A DNA stretch of 64,000 bases from an uncultured Propionibacteriaceae bacterium (GCA_937965785.1 CALCKT010000012.1:62001-126000); one strand, 5' to 3'; positions 44,383 to 54,100 are shown, counted from the stretch's first letter. Translations and numbers: made by a program. Notes: generated from the sequence alone by a model not told the origin.

Positions 44383-46244
44383 CGCCCTTCCTTCCTCACA
44401 GTGGCCAAACGCACGTCGCGCACCACCGACACCAGGTCGTCGGCGCGCAGCTGCTCAATCTCGAACCGGGACGCCCCCAGCGCGGACGCCAGGGTGGCAC
44501 CGTGCCCCCGCGCCGCCGGTGAGGCCGGTTCGGTGTCGACGACCACCCACGTCACCCGGCCGTCGCCGCCGAGCCGCCCGGCGATCTCGGTCACCTCGGC
44601 GGTCGCGCCGCGGGACACCCGCCCGGCCAGGTCGACGTTGCCGCGTCCATCGGTCACCACGATCACCAGCGGACGCAGCGCCGGGTCCTTCAGCAGCGCC
44701 CGCCGCACCACCCCCGACGCCTCGACCAGGCCCGCGGCCAGCGGGGTACGCCCACCCACCGGTAGCTCCCGCAGCCGCCGCTCGGCCAACTCGACCGAGG
44801 AGGTGGGTTCCACCAGCACCCGGGCCTCGGCGCCGCGGAAGCTGACCAGCGACACCTGGTCGCGTTTGACGTAGGCGTCCAGCAGCAGGCTTAGCACCGC
44901 CCCCTTGCTGGCCACCATCCGGTTGCGGGCTCCCATGGAACCGGAGGCGTCCACGCACAGCACCACCAGGGAGCCGGTCTGCCTCACCCGGACCTTGCGG
45001 AACCAGTCGCTGGGTTCGATCAGCACCGCCAGTTCGCTGCGGGGGTCGCCCTGCTCGGCGGCCCGGAGACGGCGCTCGCGCTGGTGCACGGCCCCGGCCC
45101 GCAGCGTGGCGTCCAGGGCCAGGTCCACGGCCTCCCGCGTCGGGCGGGCACGGACGTAGCGGCCCCGGCCGCCGGCGCTGACCGCTGTGGTGCGCCGGCC
45201 CGACCCGAGGCGTCCGCCCTGCTCCGCGGCCGGGTGCAGCGGACGCACCCGGAACGGCTCACCGGTCGCGGCGACATCCTCGGGTGGGGTGCCACCGGAC
45301 GCCGGGGCGTCGGCGTCCGTCTCGGCTGGCGGTGGGGACGAGGTGGGTGGGGGTTCGGGCCGGGTGGCCTGCGCCGAGGTGGGTGGGGGCGGTTCGACGG
45401 CCTGGCGGCGACGGTGGGCCAGCACCAACTCGGCGACCGCCTCCACGTCCTCCCCGCTCACCCGCTGGCTGCCCCGCCAGGCCGCGTGGGCCCGGGCGGC
45501 GCGGCTCATCACCAGCTCGGCCCGGTGCCCGGCGACGTGGGCGGCCAGCACCCGCGCCGCGACGAGCTCCTGGATGTCCCGGCCCAGCCACACCGCGGGG
45601 GCCGCCTCCCGGGCCCGGCGGAGCCGCTGGGCCAGAGCGGCCTCCTGGTCCACCCAGGCCCCCGCGAAGGCCTCTGGGTTGGCGTCGAAGGCGAGCCTGC
45701 GGGCCATGATCTCGACCCGCTCGTCCAGGTCGGGTGAGCCGTCCACCTGGACGCACAGGCCGAAGCGGTCCAGCAGCTGGGGACGCAGCGCCCCCTCCTC
45801 GGGGTTCATCGTGCCGACCAGCGCGAACCGGGCCCGCTGGGTGCGGGAGAACCCCTCCCGCTCGGTGAGGACGACCCCGCTGGCCGCGGCGTCCAGCACC
45901 AGGTCGGTCAGGTGGTCGGCGAGCAGGTTGACCTCGTCGACGTAGAGGACCCCGCCGTGGGCTTCGGCCAGCAACCCCGGCAGGAACCGGGGGGCGCCGC
46001 CGGTCAGCGTCGCCTCCAGGTCCAGGCCCCCAACCAGGCGGTCCTCGGTGGCACCCAGGGCCAGCGTCCGCAACCTTCCGGATGGCAGCAGCGCGGCGAG
46101 GGAACGCACCATGGTGGATTTGGCGGTGCCCTTGGCGCCCTGGATCAGCACCCCGCCGATCCCGGGGTCGATGGCGACCAGTTGCAGGGCGAGCCGCATC
46201 CGCGGCTGCCCCACGATGGCCGAGAAGGGGAAGAGCTTCGTCAC
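44379..46244 (-). CDS. ChlD/BchD-like chelatase subunit (AAA+ and VWA)
   Basis: A 621-residue fusion: an AAA+ domain (about residues 1-270; GAKGTAKST, VLYVDEVNLL, GTMNPEEGALRPQLLDRFGLCV), an acidic/Pro linker (about 275-335) and a VWA/integrin-I domain with the MIDAS motif VDASGSMG. The GTG at 46244 lies just after the lipoprotein stop. This is the D-subunit that with the ChlI-like protein forms the ATPase hexamer. The VWA domain binds the CobN-like subunit. It overlaps the ChlI-like gene by 4 bases. Confidence 0.92.
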   Translation of the reverse strand: MTKLFPFSAIVGQPRMRLALQLVAIDPGIGGVLIQGAKGTAKSTMVRSLAALLPSGRLRTLALGATEDRLVGGLDLEATLTGGAPRFLPGLLAEAHGGVLYVDEVNLLADHLTDLVLDAAASGVVLTEREGFSRTQRARFALVGTMNPEEGALRPQLLDRFGLCVQVDGSPDLDERVEIMARRLAFDANPEAFAGAWVDQEAALAQRLRRAREAAPAVWLGRDIQELVAARVLAAHVAGHRAELVMSRAARAHAAWRGSQRVSGEDVEAVAELVLAHRRRQAVEPPPPTSAQATRPEPPPTSSPPPAETDADAPASGGTPPEDVAATGEPFRVRPLHPAAEQGGRLGSGRRTTAVSAGGRGRYVRARPTREAVDLALDATLRAGAVHQRERRLRAAEQGDPRSELAVLIEPSDWFRKVRVRQTGSLVVLCVDASGSMGARNRMVASKGAVLSLLLDAYVKRDQVSLVSFRGAEARVLVEPTSSVELAERRLRELPVGGRTPLAAGLVEASGVVRRALLKDPALRPLVIVVTDGRGNVDLAGRVSRGATAEVTEIAGRLGGDGRVTWVVVDTEPASPAARGHGATLASALGASRFEIEQLRADDLVSVVRDVRLATVRKEGR

Positions 46245-46245
46245 T

Positions 46246-46779
46246 TTACGAGGTGGTGGCTTCCTCGATGGTCTTGCCGTAGCGCTTCTGGAACCAGGCC
46301 TCCAGCTCACCGCGTTCCTGGCCGCGGTCCTTCTGCGCCTTGTCGAACATACCCCGCTCCGTGAGGGTCTTGATCGCGTCGTCGCCCTGCCCATCGACGA
46401 CCGTGACGAGTTCGCCGGTGCCCAGGTTCAGGGTGTAGTCGAACTCCTTCTGCATGGCCGAGACCAGCCGGTGGCACAGCATCGTCTGCTTGGTGTAGTC
46501 GAACACGTAGTAGTCGCTGAAGTCCTTCCCGCTGCTGGGGTCGACCAGCTGGAACCGCGCGGTCTTGGCGGCGGGCTCGATGGTGACCTTCACACCCGAC
46601 CCGTTGAACAGGTTGGCCTGCAGGTCGGTGTCGATCAGCTTGTCTCCCTCCTTCGTGAGGGACGCGCCCGCCGAGCTGACCGTGCTCTGCGGAGCCTGGC
46701 TGGGCGTCCCGGACGCACACCCGGACACGCCCAGCCCCACCGCCAGGCAGATCCCGGCAATCACGACGAATCTCTTCAT
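46246..46779 (-). CDS. Small lipoprotein within the chelatase operon
   Basis: A 177-residue protein from ATG 46779 (AGGATGG upstream). The signal peptide MKRFVVIAGICLAVGLGVSGC ends in a lipobox (VSGC). The mature part is alpha/beta without recognised motif; Cys and His in TMLCHRLVSAMQKEFDY could bind a ligand. It is placed between cobN-like and chlD-like genes with short gaps (22 and 1 bases), so it probably serves the same metal-handling task, possibly as an extracytoplasmic partner. The function is unknown. Confidence 0.7.
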   Translation of the reverse strand: MKRFVVIAGICLAVGLGVSGCASGTPSQAPQSTVSSAGASLTKEGDKLIDTDLQANLFNGSGVKVTIEPAAKTARFQLVDPSSGKDFSDYYVFDYTKQTMLCHRLVSAMQKEFDYTLNLGTGELVTVVDGQGDDAIKTLTERGMFDKAQKDRGQERGELEAWFQKRYGKTIEEATTS

Positions 46780-46801
46780 GATCTGTCCATCCTTTCCTGT
46801 T

Positions 46802-49800
46802 CTAGGCGCCGGTCTCCCCGGCCCCCTCCAGTCCGGCATCGGTGTCGAACTGGACGTTCTCCAGCGTGTCGATCCGCTCCTCACAGGCCTGCCACAGGTC
46901 GCGCCGGTTCGCCTCCAGCAGACGCCCGGCGATGGCCGCCGTGGCGTGCGGGTTGGCCTCGCGGAGGCGCCTCAGCATCTCCGGGTCGCCGAGGAACTGG
47001 TCGCAAACCGCGTCGAACATCCAGTCGGCCATCTCGCCGGTGGTAGCGGCCAGGCCCAGCAGGTTGGTGGTGCGCTCGGCGATCTCCCCCACCCCCTGGT
47101 GGCCGTGGGCCAGCATCGCCTCGACCCAGGCCGGGTTGAGCAGCTGGGCGTACAGCCCGGCCCGGGCCGCGTCGGCGGCCGTCGCCGTGTGCACCCGCCG
47201 CCCGGTGGTGTCGGTCACCAGCGTCGGAACCGCCTCACCGCGGGCCGCGGCGACCCCGGCGCTCATCCCACCCAGGAACTCGAAGTAGTGGTCGAGGTCG
47301 GTGATGTGGTGTTCGTTGGACGAGCGGCACTGGGCGACGAGCTGCACATCCGCCAGGTGCCCGCGGTACAGGCCGGGCACCTTCTCGCCGTGCCGGTGCC
47401 GGGAGTAGAGGTGCTGGGCGCCCTGGGTGAAGTGTTCGGCCAGGTCCGTCGTCGAGGACCAGTTTCCGGTGTCGATCACGTCGGTCAGCCCGGTGGCATA
47501 CAGCTCCGGCGGTGGCCCGAAGACCCGGACGTGGCTGAGTTCGCAGGCCTCGGGCTCGGTCATCCCGCCGTCCAGCAGGTGCTGGCGGAGCTGCCTCGTC
47601 CTGGCCGCGATCGGGTTGATCTCGTCCGGTTCGTCGAGCGCGGCGACCGCGGCGAACATGTCGTCCAGCTCCTCGACGAGGGTGCCGAACAGGTCTCGGA
47701 AGAACCCGGAGATCGTGACCACCACGTCCACCCGCGGCCCGGGCAGCTCCTCGCGGGGGATGACCTCCCAGCCGGGCAGGCCGGGACGCCGCGACGGGGC
47801 CCGGCGCACCCCGATCAGCGACATCACCTGGGCGTAGGTCTCGCCGTGGGTCCGGGTCGTCTCCAGACCCCACAGCACCAGCCCGACGCAGGACGGCCAG
47901 GCGCCGCCGTGGCCGTCCCGGTAGACCTCGACGATCTGGGCCGCCATCTCGGCCCCGCGGCGGGCGGCCAGCGCGCTGGGAACCTGCCGGGGGTCGAACT
48001 GGTAGAGGGAGGCCCCGCTGGGCAGGACCTCGGGGTTGCGGATGGCGTCTCCCCCGAGCCGGGCCTCCACGTGGCGTCCGGACAAGGCGCGATGGAGGAA
48101 CTCCCATTCCTGGTTGGCGGCGAACCGGAGCGCCAGCTCGCGGGCCCGGACGATCACGGCCCGGGAGGTCTCGTCCCCGGCCAGCTCCGCGGCCGGGGCC
48201 CGGCTGGTCAGCGCGAGTTCCACCAGCCGTTTGGCGGCCTCGTCGTAGCGGGCGATCTCGGCCTCACTGAGACGGTGGATGCGTTCGGCGTCCAGCCCGT
48301 CGGCGGCGGCCATCAGCTCATACCCGGGGGCCAGGTCGCCCACCCCGTTGCCAATCACCCCGGCGACCATGTAGGCCACCTCGCCGGAATCCCAGTGGCT
48401 GCCGAAGACGTGCAGCCCCAGGGGGATCAACTGGGCGCGCAGCCGCTCCAGCTCGCCCTCCAGCTGGTCGGGGTCGGTGGGCAGGTGAGCCCGTTCCGCG
48501 CGCTGCCTGAGGTCGGCCAGCTGGTCCTCGCTGCTTTGCGGGGTCATGGTGTGGCTGCGCCGGTAGGCGGCCAGGGCCTCGGCCAGCTCCTCCAGCTCGT
48601 CGTGCAACCCGCCGGGGGTCATGACGGGCGGCTGGTAGCTGACCAGCGTCGCGTGGGAGCGACGCCTGGCCAGCAGCGCCTCGGCCGGGTTGCCCGCGTA
48701 GTACAGGTAGACGTGTGGGATATCGCCGACCATGAGGTCGGGGAAGTCGTGCACGCTGACCGCGTTCTCCTTCGACTTCAGGAACTCCAGCGTGCCGTGG
48801 GTGCCGACATGGACGATCACGTCGGCCCGCCACACGTGCTGCAGCCAGGTGTAGTAGGCCAGGTACTGGGGGTGCGGCGGGACGGTGTTGTCGTGGGCCA
48901 GGGCGTCGTCCACATCGGGGGCGCGCCCCGGCTGGACGCCCACCAGCACGTTGCCGTACTCGACGTGGGGGATCAGGTAGTCCCCGTCAGAATCGACCAT
49001 GGGACGCGGCCCGTCCGCCGGCCAGGCCCGGGTGACCTCGTCCCACGCCTGGTGGTCGCCGAGGTCGGCCTGGGCCTGCCGGTGCGGATAGGTGAGCGGC
49101 TGCACCTCAGTGAGGTAGGCGGGGGAATTGACCTGGCCCGCCATGAGGTCGGCACGCAGCCGTGCGGCGGTCACCGGCTGGGTGCGGTAGCCGCTCCGGT
49201 GGAGTTCGGCCAGGATCGCGGCGATGGATTCGGCGACGTCGAGCTGCGAGGCCCCCAGCAGGTTGCCCTCCCCGGCCGGGTAGTCGTATCCGATGAGGCA
49301 GACCCGCTTGTCGGCGTTCGCCAGGCCCCGCAGCCGCAGCAGCCCTGCGACCCGCCCCACCAGCCGGTCGAGCTGCTCGTCGATGACCTGCAGTTCGGCG
49401 GTGTCGACCCGGTGGCGGGCGTCGTGCTGGGGTGGGGTCATGGCCGCGATGGGGATCTGGTTGATCGCCCCGTCGAACTCGGGCAGCATCACCGAGACCA
49501 GCACCTCGGATGGCCCCAGCCCGTGGGAGTGGTGCAGCCACTCCTCGGCGGTGGTGCGGGTCAGCAGGATCGGTGACAGGTAGGGCACGCCCAGCCGGTT
49601 GAGGGCGGCGACGCCGTGGTCGGCGTCACCGCCAGTGGGGCCGGCACCGAACCGGAAACTCATCAGGGTCACCACGAGGTCAGGTTCGAGGCCGGGGGTG
49701 GCGCACAGTTCCAGGATCCGGTCGACCGCACTCGCGGCGTCGGTCTCGATCGCGACCGGCAGCACCCAGGCGTCGTCCGAGAGCGCCTCGGCGAGCCTGG

Positions 49801-50476
49801 CCGCGACGGGTTCGGGGTCGGTGGGGTAGCTGACCCCGTTGTACAGCAGTGCCACGACGGGGCGTCCCTGCGGCCCCGGGTGGGCGGCGAGGTAGTCCTC
49901 GGCGCTGGCGTAGCGGGCCCGGGTGGCCGGGTCGGCCAGGTGCACACCGGGGGTCTGGGGGCTCGGCTCGGGGACATCGAGGCCGGGCTGGTCACCGTAG
50001 TCGCGCAGCAGGGTGCCGAGCACGAACAGGGCGTCGCCGCCGCGCATCGTCCGGTAGGCGCGGGCGAGCCGGGAGAAGGTCATCGCGTCCCGCCGGGCCT
50101 GGGGGTCGTCCACGCCACGGGGCGGGGCGGGGGGTGCGCCCAGCATCATCGGCGGCATCGTCCCGGGAGCGAGCCGGAACCGGCCAAGCCGGGTCTGGCC
50201 GGCGAATTGCATGCCGAAGGGCAGCAGGTGGCCCGGGTATCCGTCCAGGATCGGCACCAGGGCGTCCTGCCAGGCCGGGTCGGAGCGCATCAGGTCCACG
50301 ATGACCGCGTCGGCGGACGAGACCGCCCCGGCGAGAGCGTCGGCGTCGCCGAGGGGCTGGCCGGAGTCGAACAGCGTGAGGCCGCCCCAGCCGGGGAGCG
50401 CGCGGTCGAGGTGGGCGGCGGTGTCGATGAAACAACGCAGCGCACCCGGATAGTGGGTGATCGCGACGATCCTCAT
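46802..50476 (-). CDS. CobN-like chelatase catalytic subunit
   Basis: A 1224-residue CobN/ChlH-family protein starting at ATG 50476 (MRIVAITHYPGALRCF). Family stretches are visible: VIVHVGTHGTLEFLKSKENAVS, NGVGDLAPGYELM and NLLGLAATTGEMADWMFDAVCDQFLGD. Standard CobN inserts Co into hydrogenobyrinate diamide in B12 synthesis, but no other B12 gene is present here and the operon is fused to an ABC importer behind an iron box. CobN-like HmuS proteins of anaerobes are reported to remove iron from haem, so haem use is a possible reading. The ATG overlaps the ATPase stop by 4 bases. Confidence 0.9.
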   Translation of the reverse strand: MRIVAITHYPGALRCFIDTAAHLDRALPGWGGLTLFDSGQPLGDADALAGAVSSADAVIVDLMRSDPAWQDALVPILDGYPGHLLPFGMQFAGQTRLGRFRLAPGTMPPMMLGAPPAPPRGVDDPQARRDAMTFSRLARAYRTMRGGDALFVLGTLLRDYGDQPGLDVPEPSPQTPGVHLADPATRARYASAEDYLAAHPGPQGRPVVALLYNGVSYPTDPEPVAARLAEALSDDAWVLPVAIETDAASAVDRILELCATPGLEPDLVVTLMSFRFGAGPTGGDADHGVAALNRLGVPYLSPILLTRTTAEEWLHHSHGLGPSEVLVSVMLPEFDGAINQIPIAAMTPPQHDARHRVDTAELQVIDEQLDRLVGRVAGLLRLRGLANADKRVCLIGYDYPAGEGNLLGASQLDVAESIAAILAELHRSGYRTQPVTAARLRADLMAGQVNSPAYLTEVQPLTYPHRQAQADLGDHQAWDEVTRAWPADGPRPMVDSDGDYLIPHVEYGNVLVGVQPGRAPDVDDALAHDNTVPPHPQYLAYYTWLQHVWRADVIVHVGTHGTLEFLKSKENAVSVHDFPDLMVGDIPHVYLYYAGNPAEALLARRRSHATLVSYQPPVMTPGGLHDELEELAEALAAYRRSHTMTPQSSEDQLADLRQRAERAHLPTDPDQLEGELERLRAQLIPLGLHVFGSHWDSGEVAYMVAGVIGNGVGDLAPGYELMAAADGLDAERIHRLSEAEIARYDEAAKRLVELALTSRAPAAELAGDETSRAVIVRARELALRFAANQEWEFLHRALSGRHVEARLGGDAIRNPEVLPSGASLYQFDPRQVPSALAARRGAEMAAQIVEVYRDGHGGAWPSCVGLVLWGLETTRTHGETYAQVMSLIGVRRAPSRRPGLPGWEVIPREELPGPRVDVVVTISGFFRDLFGTLVEELDDMFAAVAALDEPDEINPIAARTRQLRQHLLDGGMTEPEACELSHVRVFGPPPELYATGLTDVIDTGNWSSTTDLAEHFTQGAQHLYSRHRHGEKVPGLYRGHLADVQLVAQCRSSNEHHITDLDHYFEFLGGMSAGVAAARGEAVPTLVTDTTGRRVHTATAADAARAGLYAQLLNPAWVEAMLAHGHQGVGEIAERTTNLLGLAATTGEMADWMFDAVCDQFLGDPEMLRRLREANPHATAAIAGRLLEANRRDLWQACEERIDTLENVQFDTDAGLEGAGETGA

Positions 50477-51300
50477 GGTGCTCCTTCCGTTTCCCGGTTC
50501 TCCGGCGGCGCCGCGCTCACCCGGTGCCGCGGGACGATCACCGGGTGGCCGGCGCTGGGGTCGGTGGTGACCCAGGCGTTCACGGCGAAGTTCCGTTCGA
50601 TCTGACCGGCGGACAGCGCCTCGGCCGGGATGCCGTCCGTCCGGACCCGGCCCTCGCCCATCACGACGCAGCGGTCGCAGTAGCGGGCGGCCTGGGCCAG
50701 GTCGTGCAGCACCGTGATGACGGTGAGGCCGCTGCGCTGGTTCAGGTCGCGGATCAGCTCCAGCACGTCGAGCTGGTGGGCGATGTCGAGGTAGGTGGTG
50801 GGTTCGTCCAGCAGCAGCACCTTCGGCTGCTGGGCCAGGGCCGTGGCGATCCACACGCGTTGCCGTTCGCCGCCCGACAGGGACGCCACCAGCCGGTGGG
50901 ACAGGTGGGCGACCCCGGTGACGGCCATGGCCTCCTCGATCGCGGGGTCGCGCCCGGAGGGGTTCAGCCGCCACCAGGGCAGATAGGCGTAGCGTCCGTA
51001 GCCGATGAGGCGCCGCACCGTGACGTCGCCGCTGACCTGGCCGCCCTGCCACACGACCGCCATCACCCGGGCGAGACCCGCGGGGGACAGCGCCCGGATG
51101 GGAGCCTCGTCGAGGCGCACCTCCCCCGCGTCGGGACGCAACGCGCCGCTGAGGGCCCGGATGAGGGTGGTCTTGCCGCAGCCGTTGGGGCCGAGGATGC
51201 CGTGCACCCGGCCCGGTGCGAAGTCGAGGTCGATGCCGTCCAGGATGCGCCTGCCGCCCAGGCTGAGCCGCAGCCCGCGGGCGCTGATCCGCGCCGTCAT
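50473..51300 (-). CDS. FecE-type ABC importer ATPase of the chelatase operon
   Basis: A 275-residue ATPase: Walker A GPNGCGKTT, Q-loop VVWQGGQ, signature LSGGERQRVWIATAL, Walker B VLLLDEPTTYLD and switch VLHDLAQAARYCDR. It belongs to the FepC/HmuV-like siderophore/haem/B12 importer ATPases. ATG 51300 overlaps the permease stop (ATGA). The C-terminal 25 residues (PVIVPRHRVSAAPPENRETE) are an extra tail. It is transcribed with the chelatase genes, which is unusual for an importer. Confidence 0.92.
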   Translation of the reverse strand: MTARISARGLRLSLGGRRILDGIDLDFAPGRVHGILGPNGCGKTTLIRALSGALRPDAGEVRLDEAPIRALSPAGLARVMAVVWQGGQVSGDVTVRRLIGYGRYAYLPWWRLNPSGRDPAIEEAMAVTGVAHLSHRLVASLSGGERQRVWIATALAQQPKVLLLDEPTTYLDIAHQLDVLELIRDLNQRSGLTVITVLHDLAQAARYCDRCVVMGEGRVRTDGIPAEALSAGQIERNFAVNAWVTTDPSAGHPVIVPRHRVSAAPPENRETEGAP

Positions 51301-52316
51301 CACAGGGCCCTTCGCAGCAGGAACAGGAAGAAGGGGACGCCCAGCACCGCCATCGTGATCCCGACGGGGATCTCGACCGGGCTGAACAGCGTCCGGGAGA
51401 CCGTGTCGCTGATGGTGACCAGGGCGGCCCCGAAGACGATCGAGCCGGGGATCAGCAGGGCGTGGCTGGTGCCGACGACCAGGCGCACGATGTGGGGCAC
51501 GATCAGGCCGACGAAGCCCAGCAGGCCCACGGCGCTGACGGCGCTCGCCGCCAGCAGGGCCGCGACCGCCGTCAGGGCCAGGCGGTTGGCCTGCACGTTC
51601 ATGCCGAGGCCGCGGGCGACGTCGTCGCCGAGCACAATGATGTCCAGCCGCCGCACGGTGAACAGCGCCACCGCGAGCATGGCCACCGAATAGGGCCACA
51701 GCTGCTGCCACTCGGACCAGCCCTTGAGGGTCATGGCGCCGTTCATGAACATCAGCGCCCCCTGGATCCGGTCGGAGAACAGCACCATGACGGCGCTGAT
51801 CCCGGCCGCGCACAGCGCCGAGACCGCGACCCCGGCGAGGATCACCCGGATCGGCTGGATGCCGCCGCGCCAGGCCAGCACGTAGATGATGATCGCGGCC
51901 GCCATGGCGCCGAGGAAGGCGACCAGCGGGACCAGCCCCTGATACTGCGGGAAGACCAACAGCACCGAGATCCCGGCCAGCCCAGCCCCGGACGACACCC
52001 CGATGATCCCGGGGTCGGCCAGCGGGTTGCCCATCACCGCCTGCAGGATCACCCCGGAGGTGGCCAGGTTCATGCCGACCAGGGTGCTCACCAGCATGCG
52101 GGGCAACCGGAGGTCCCACACCACCCGCTGCCACTGCACGTCCCCGGAGCCGGTCAGCGCGGCGGCGACCTGGCCCGGGCTGAGGCTCAGGGTGCCGCTG
52201 CCGATCGCGAACAGCATCCCGGCCAGCAGCAGGACGCCGAGACCGACGAAGACCAGGACCCGGTACCAGGTGCGTTCCCGCAGACCCGGCTGGGCATGGA
52301 CGGCCGCGACCGCCAT
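51300..52316 (-). CDS. FecCD-family permease of the chelatase operon
   Basis: A 338-residue permease with about ten hydrophobic segments and family marks WDLRLPRMLVSTLVGMNLATSG, QAVMGNPLADPGIIGVSSGAGL and GLLGFVGLIVPHIVRLVVG. There is only one permease gene in this importer, so it must act as a homodimer, as in FepD/BtuC-like systems. ATG 52316 overlaps the binding-protein stop. Confidence 0.92.
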   Translation of the reverse strand: MAVAAVHAQPGLRERTWYRVLVFVGLGVLLLAGMLFAIGSGTLSLSPGQVAAALTGSGDVQWQRVVWDLRLPRMLVSTLVGMNLATSGVILQAVMGNPLADPGIIGVSSGAGLAGISVLLVFPQYQGLVPLVAFLGAMAAAIIIYVLAWRGGIQPIRVILAGVAVSALCAAGISAVMVLFSDRIQGALMFMNGAMTLKGWSEWQQLWPYSVAMLAVALFTVRRLDIIVLGDDVARGLGMNVQANRLALTAVAALLAASAVSAVGLLGFVGLIVPHIVRLVVGTSHALLIPGSIVFGAALVTISDTVSRTLFSPVEIPVGITMAVLGVPFFLFLLRRAL

Positions 52317-53338
52317 CAGGGCTCCACCGGGGCGCCGAAGACCTCCGGGTGGACCGTGGCGGCCAGGTAGGCGAGCGCGTCGTCGTAGTAGGGCCCGGCA
52401 TTGAACAGGAAGTACTGCTGTGGGAGATAGCTGATGCGTCCCTCCCGGATGGCATCGATGGCCTTCCAGGCGGGGTTCTGGTCAAGCTGGGTCTGGAGGG
52501 TCTGCCGGGCGAGGTCGTTGTTGCCGACCATGGACGTGACCAGCACGTGGTCAGGCTGCCGGGCGACGATGAACTCGATGTCGAGCGGGGTGGTCTCCGA
52601 CCCGGGGTTGTCGGGGGTCGCGCCCGAGGCGATGTTGGTGAGGCCGAGGTCGTTGGCCATCTGCCCGGCGATGCTGTTGTCGAGTTTCACCGAGATGGTG
52701 TCGGCGGTGACGAACAGGATGGCCACCGACATCGGTTTCTTCGGGGCCTTGGCCAGGATCTCGTCGTAGCGCGCGTCGATGGCGGCGAGGCGCTGTCCCG
52801 CGAGCTCCGGGTTGCCACCGAGCACCCCGAAGGCACGGTAGACCTGCTGCAGGTCGTGGTGGGAACGGATCCGCAGCAGCACGGTGGCGATCCCCAGGTT
52901 CTGGTAGGCCGCGGCGGCCGAGTCGTGGACTCCTTCGATGCCGAACACCAGGTCGGGGTTGAGTGCCGCCACGGCCTCGGTGTCCGTGGCGTAGGGCAGG
53001 CCGACCGAGGGCAGCGCCATGATCTTCTCGGCGTGTTCGCTGGCGAGGCGGAGGTTGTCGGTGAGCTCGGGGCGTCCGACCGCGGTGCCGCCCGCGTCGT
53101 ACCAGATGTTGAGGGGCGTGCCGGAGAGGAAGACCACCCGTTCGGGACGTTTCTCCAGTTTCACGCTCCGATTGGCGGTATCGGTCACGGTGAGGGGGAA
53201 GGAGTCCCCGGACAGGCTGATCGACCCCGCCTCGGCCGGGCTGGCCGAGGGCGTCTCGGGCGCGCTGGTCGCGGAACTGCACGCGGCGGCCAGGCTCAGC
53301 ACGGCGAGCAACAAGAGACTCAGGCAGCGTCGCAGCAC
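52316..53338 (-). CDS. FecB-type substrate-binding lipoprotein of the chelatase operon
   Basis: A 340-residue secreted protein. I chose GTG 53338 with AAAGGA 8 bases upstream, which gives VLRRCLSLLLLAVLSLAAAC with a lipobox (LAAC); an extension to 53386 is in frame but adds an implausible N-terminus. The mature part has the FecB fold (RVVFLSGTPLNIWYDAGG, AALNPDLVFGIEGVHD, QPDHVLVTSM). It should bind a haem- or siderophore-like ligand for the permease. It is the first gene behind the IdeR-like box. Confidence 0.9.
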   Translation of the reverse strand: MLRRCLSLLLLAVLSLAAACSSATSAPETPSASPAEAGSISLSGDSFPLTVTDTANRSVKLEKRPERVVFLSGTPLNIWYDAGGTAVGRPELTDNLRLASEHAEKIMALPSVGLPYATDTEAVAALNPDLVFGIEGVHDSAAAAYQNLGIATVLLRIRSHHDLQQVYRAFGVLGGNPELAGQRLAAIDARYDEILAKAPKKPMSVAILFVTADTISVKLDNSIAGQMANDLGLTNIASGATPDNPGSETTPLDIEFIVARQPDHVLVTSMVGNNDLARQTLQTQLDQNPAWKAIDAIREGRISYLPQQYFLFNAGPYYDDALAYLAATVHPEVFGAPVEP

Positions 53339-53523
53339 GGGGCTGGTCCTTTCCGGAATCGGTTTGGTCCAAGTTTTGGGTAACAAATCGCGGAGAGTGT
53401 GCTGGCAGGTGGATCGTCGCGAGGATCGTCGTGGTGGCCGGCGAGACGGACGCGGGCGATCACGCTGGATCGTGCGGTCTCGATGGGACGAGCGCAGCAG
53501 ATTCCACCCACCCGAACACCTTT

Positions 53524-53542
53524 TTAGGTAAGACTAACCCAT
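53524..53542 (-). promoter_or_regulatory. IdeR/DtxR-like iron box
   Basis: Read on the minus strand, ATGGGTTAGTCTTACCTAA matches the DtxR/IdeR consensus TTAGGTTAGGCTAACCTAA at 15 of 19 positions, with both half-sites recognisable. It lies about 185 bases before the importer start, and a -10-like TAGTCT overlaps it. It predicts derepression of the chelatase operon when iron is scarce. Confidence 0.8.
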
Positions 53543-53794
53543 CTTCGGATTGGTGGGCGCGGAGCTCGGCGGGCAGCCGGTCTCACCTTGCCTAGAACGG
53601 CGCAGGGGTCTGCCCACCAGGCCCGGCGAGCACCCTGCGGGCCGACCCACAGCGACTGACCCGGCTTGAGGCCCCGTCCTGGCCGACGAGCGGCAGAACG
53701 TGCCCCCGTGTGGGACGTCGTACGGCGCGAGGTGGACGACGGCGCGTCCCCGGCAGCTTCCTGCTCCACCCCGGAATCCCGCCTACACTCCCAC

Positions 53795-53895
53795 GGTTCG
53801 CTTGCCTTACGGTCATACGCCTGCGCTGTAGCGCAAGCATTCGACCACAAGACAAGCATTCCCGTCGGCAAGGCAAGCGGACGACGAGAAGACCA
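53795..53895. repeat. Dispersed GC-rich repeat, copy A (about 100 bp)
   Basis: Starts GGTTCGCTTGCCTTACGG, contains the hairpin TGCGCTGTAGCGCA and ends in CGTCGGCAAGGCAAGCGG. It is nearly identical to copy B 180 bases further on and similar to three copies at 62781-63305. Confidence 0.9.
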
Positions 53896-53974
53896 GCAGA
53901 CGACGGGAAGGCCAGCGCACCACGAGAAGGCAAGCATTTCCACCAGGGCAGCTACCTCCCGCACCTTCCCTGCT

Positions 53975-54100
53975 GGTTCGCTTGCCTTACGGTCATACGC
54001 CTGCGCTGTAGCGCAAGCATTCGCCCACAAGACAAGCATTCCCGTCGGCAAGGCAAGCGGACGACGAGAAGACTGGCGGACGACGGGAAGGCCAGCGGAC
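53975..54100. repeat. Dispersed GC-rich repeat, copy B
   Basis: Same element as copy A, exactly 180 bases later, with one difference in the first 90 bases (TCGCCCAC against TCGACCAC). The downstream part carries short GGCSRGCGGACGACG-like units. Confidence 0.9.

Noticed and set aside
46565..49576. A 1003-codon open frame antisense to the CobN-like gene.
   Set aside because: Arg/Gly/Pro-rich composition with no domain; it is the high-GC reverse-strand shadow of the real CobN-like gene.
46802..50476. Calling the CobN-like gene part of B12 synthesis.
   Set aside because: No other cobalamin genes in the window, importer and iron box in the same operon; I keep the function open.
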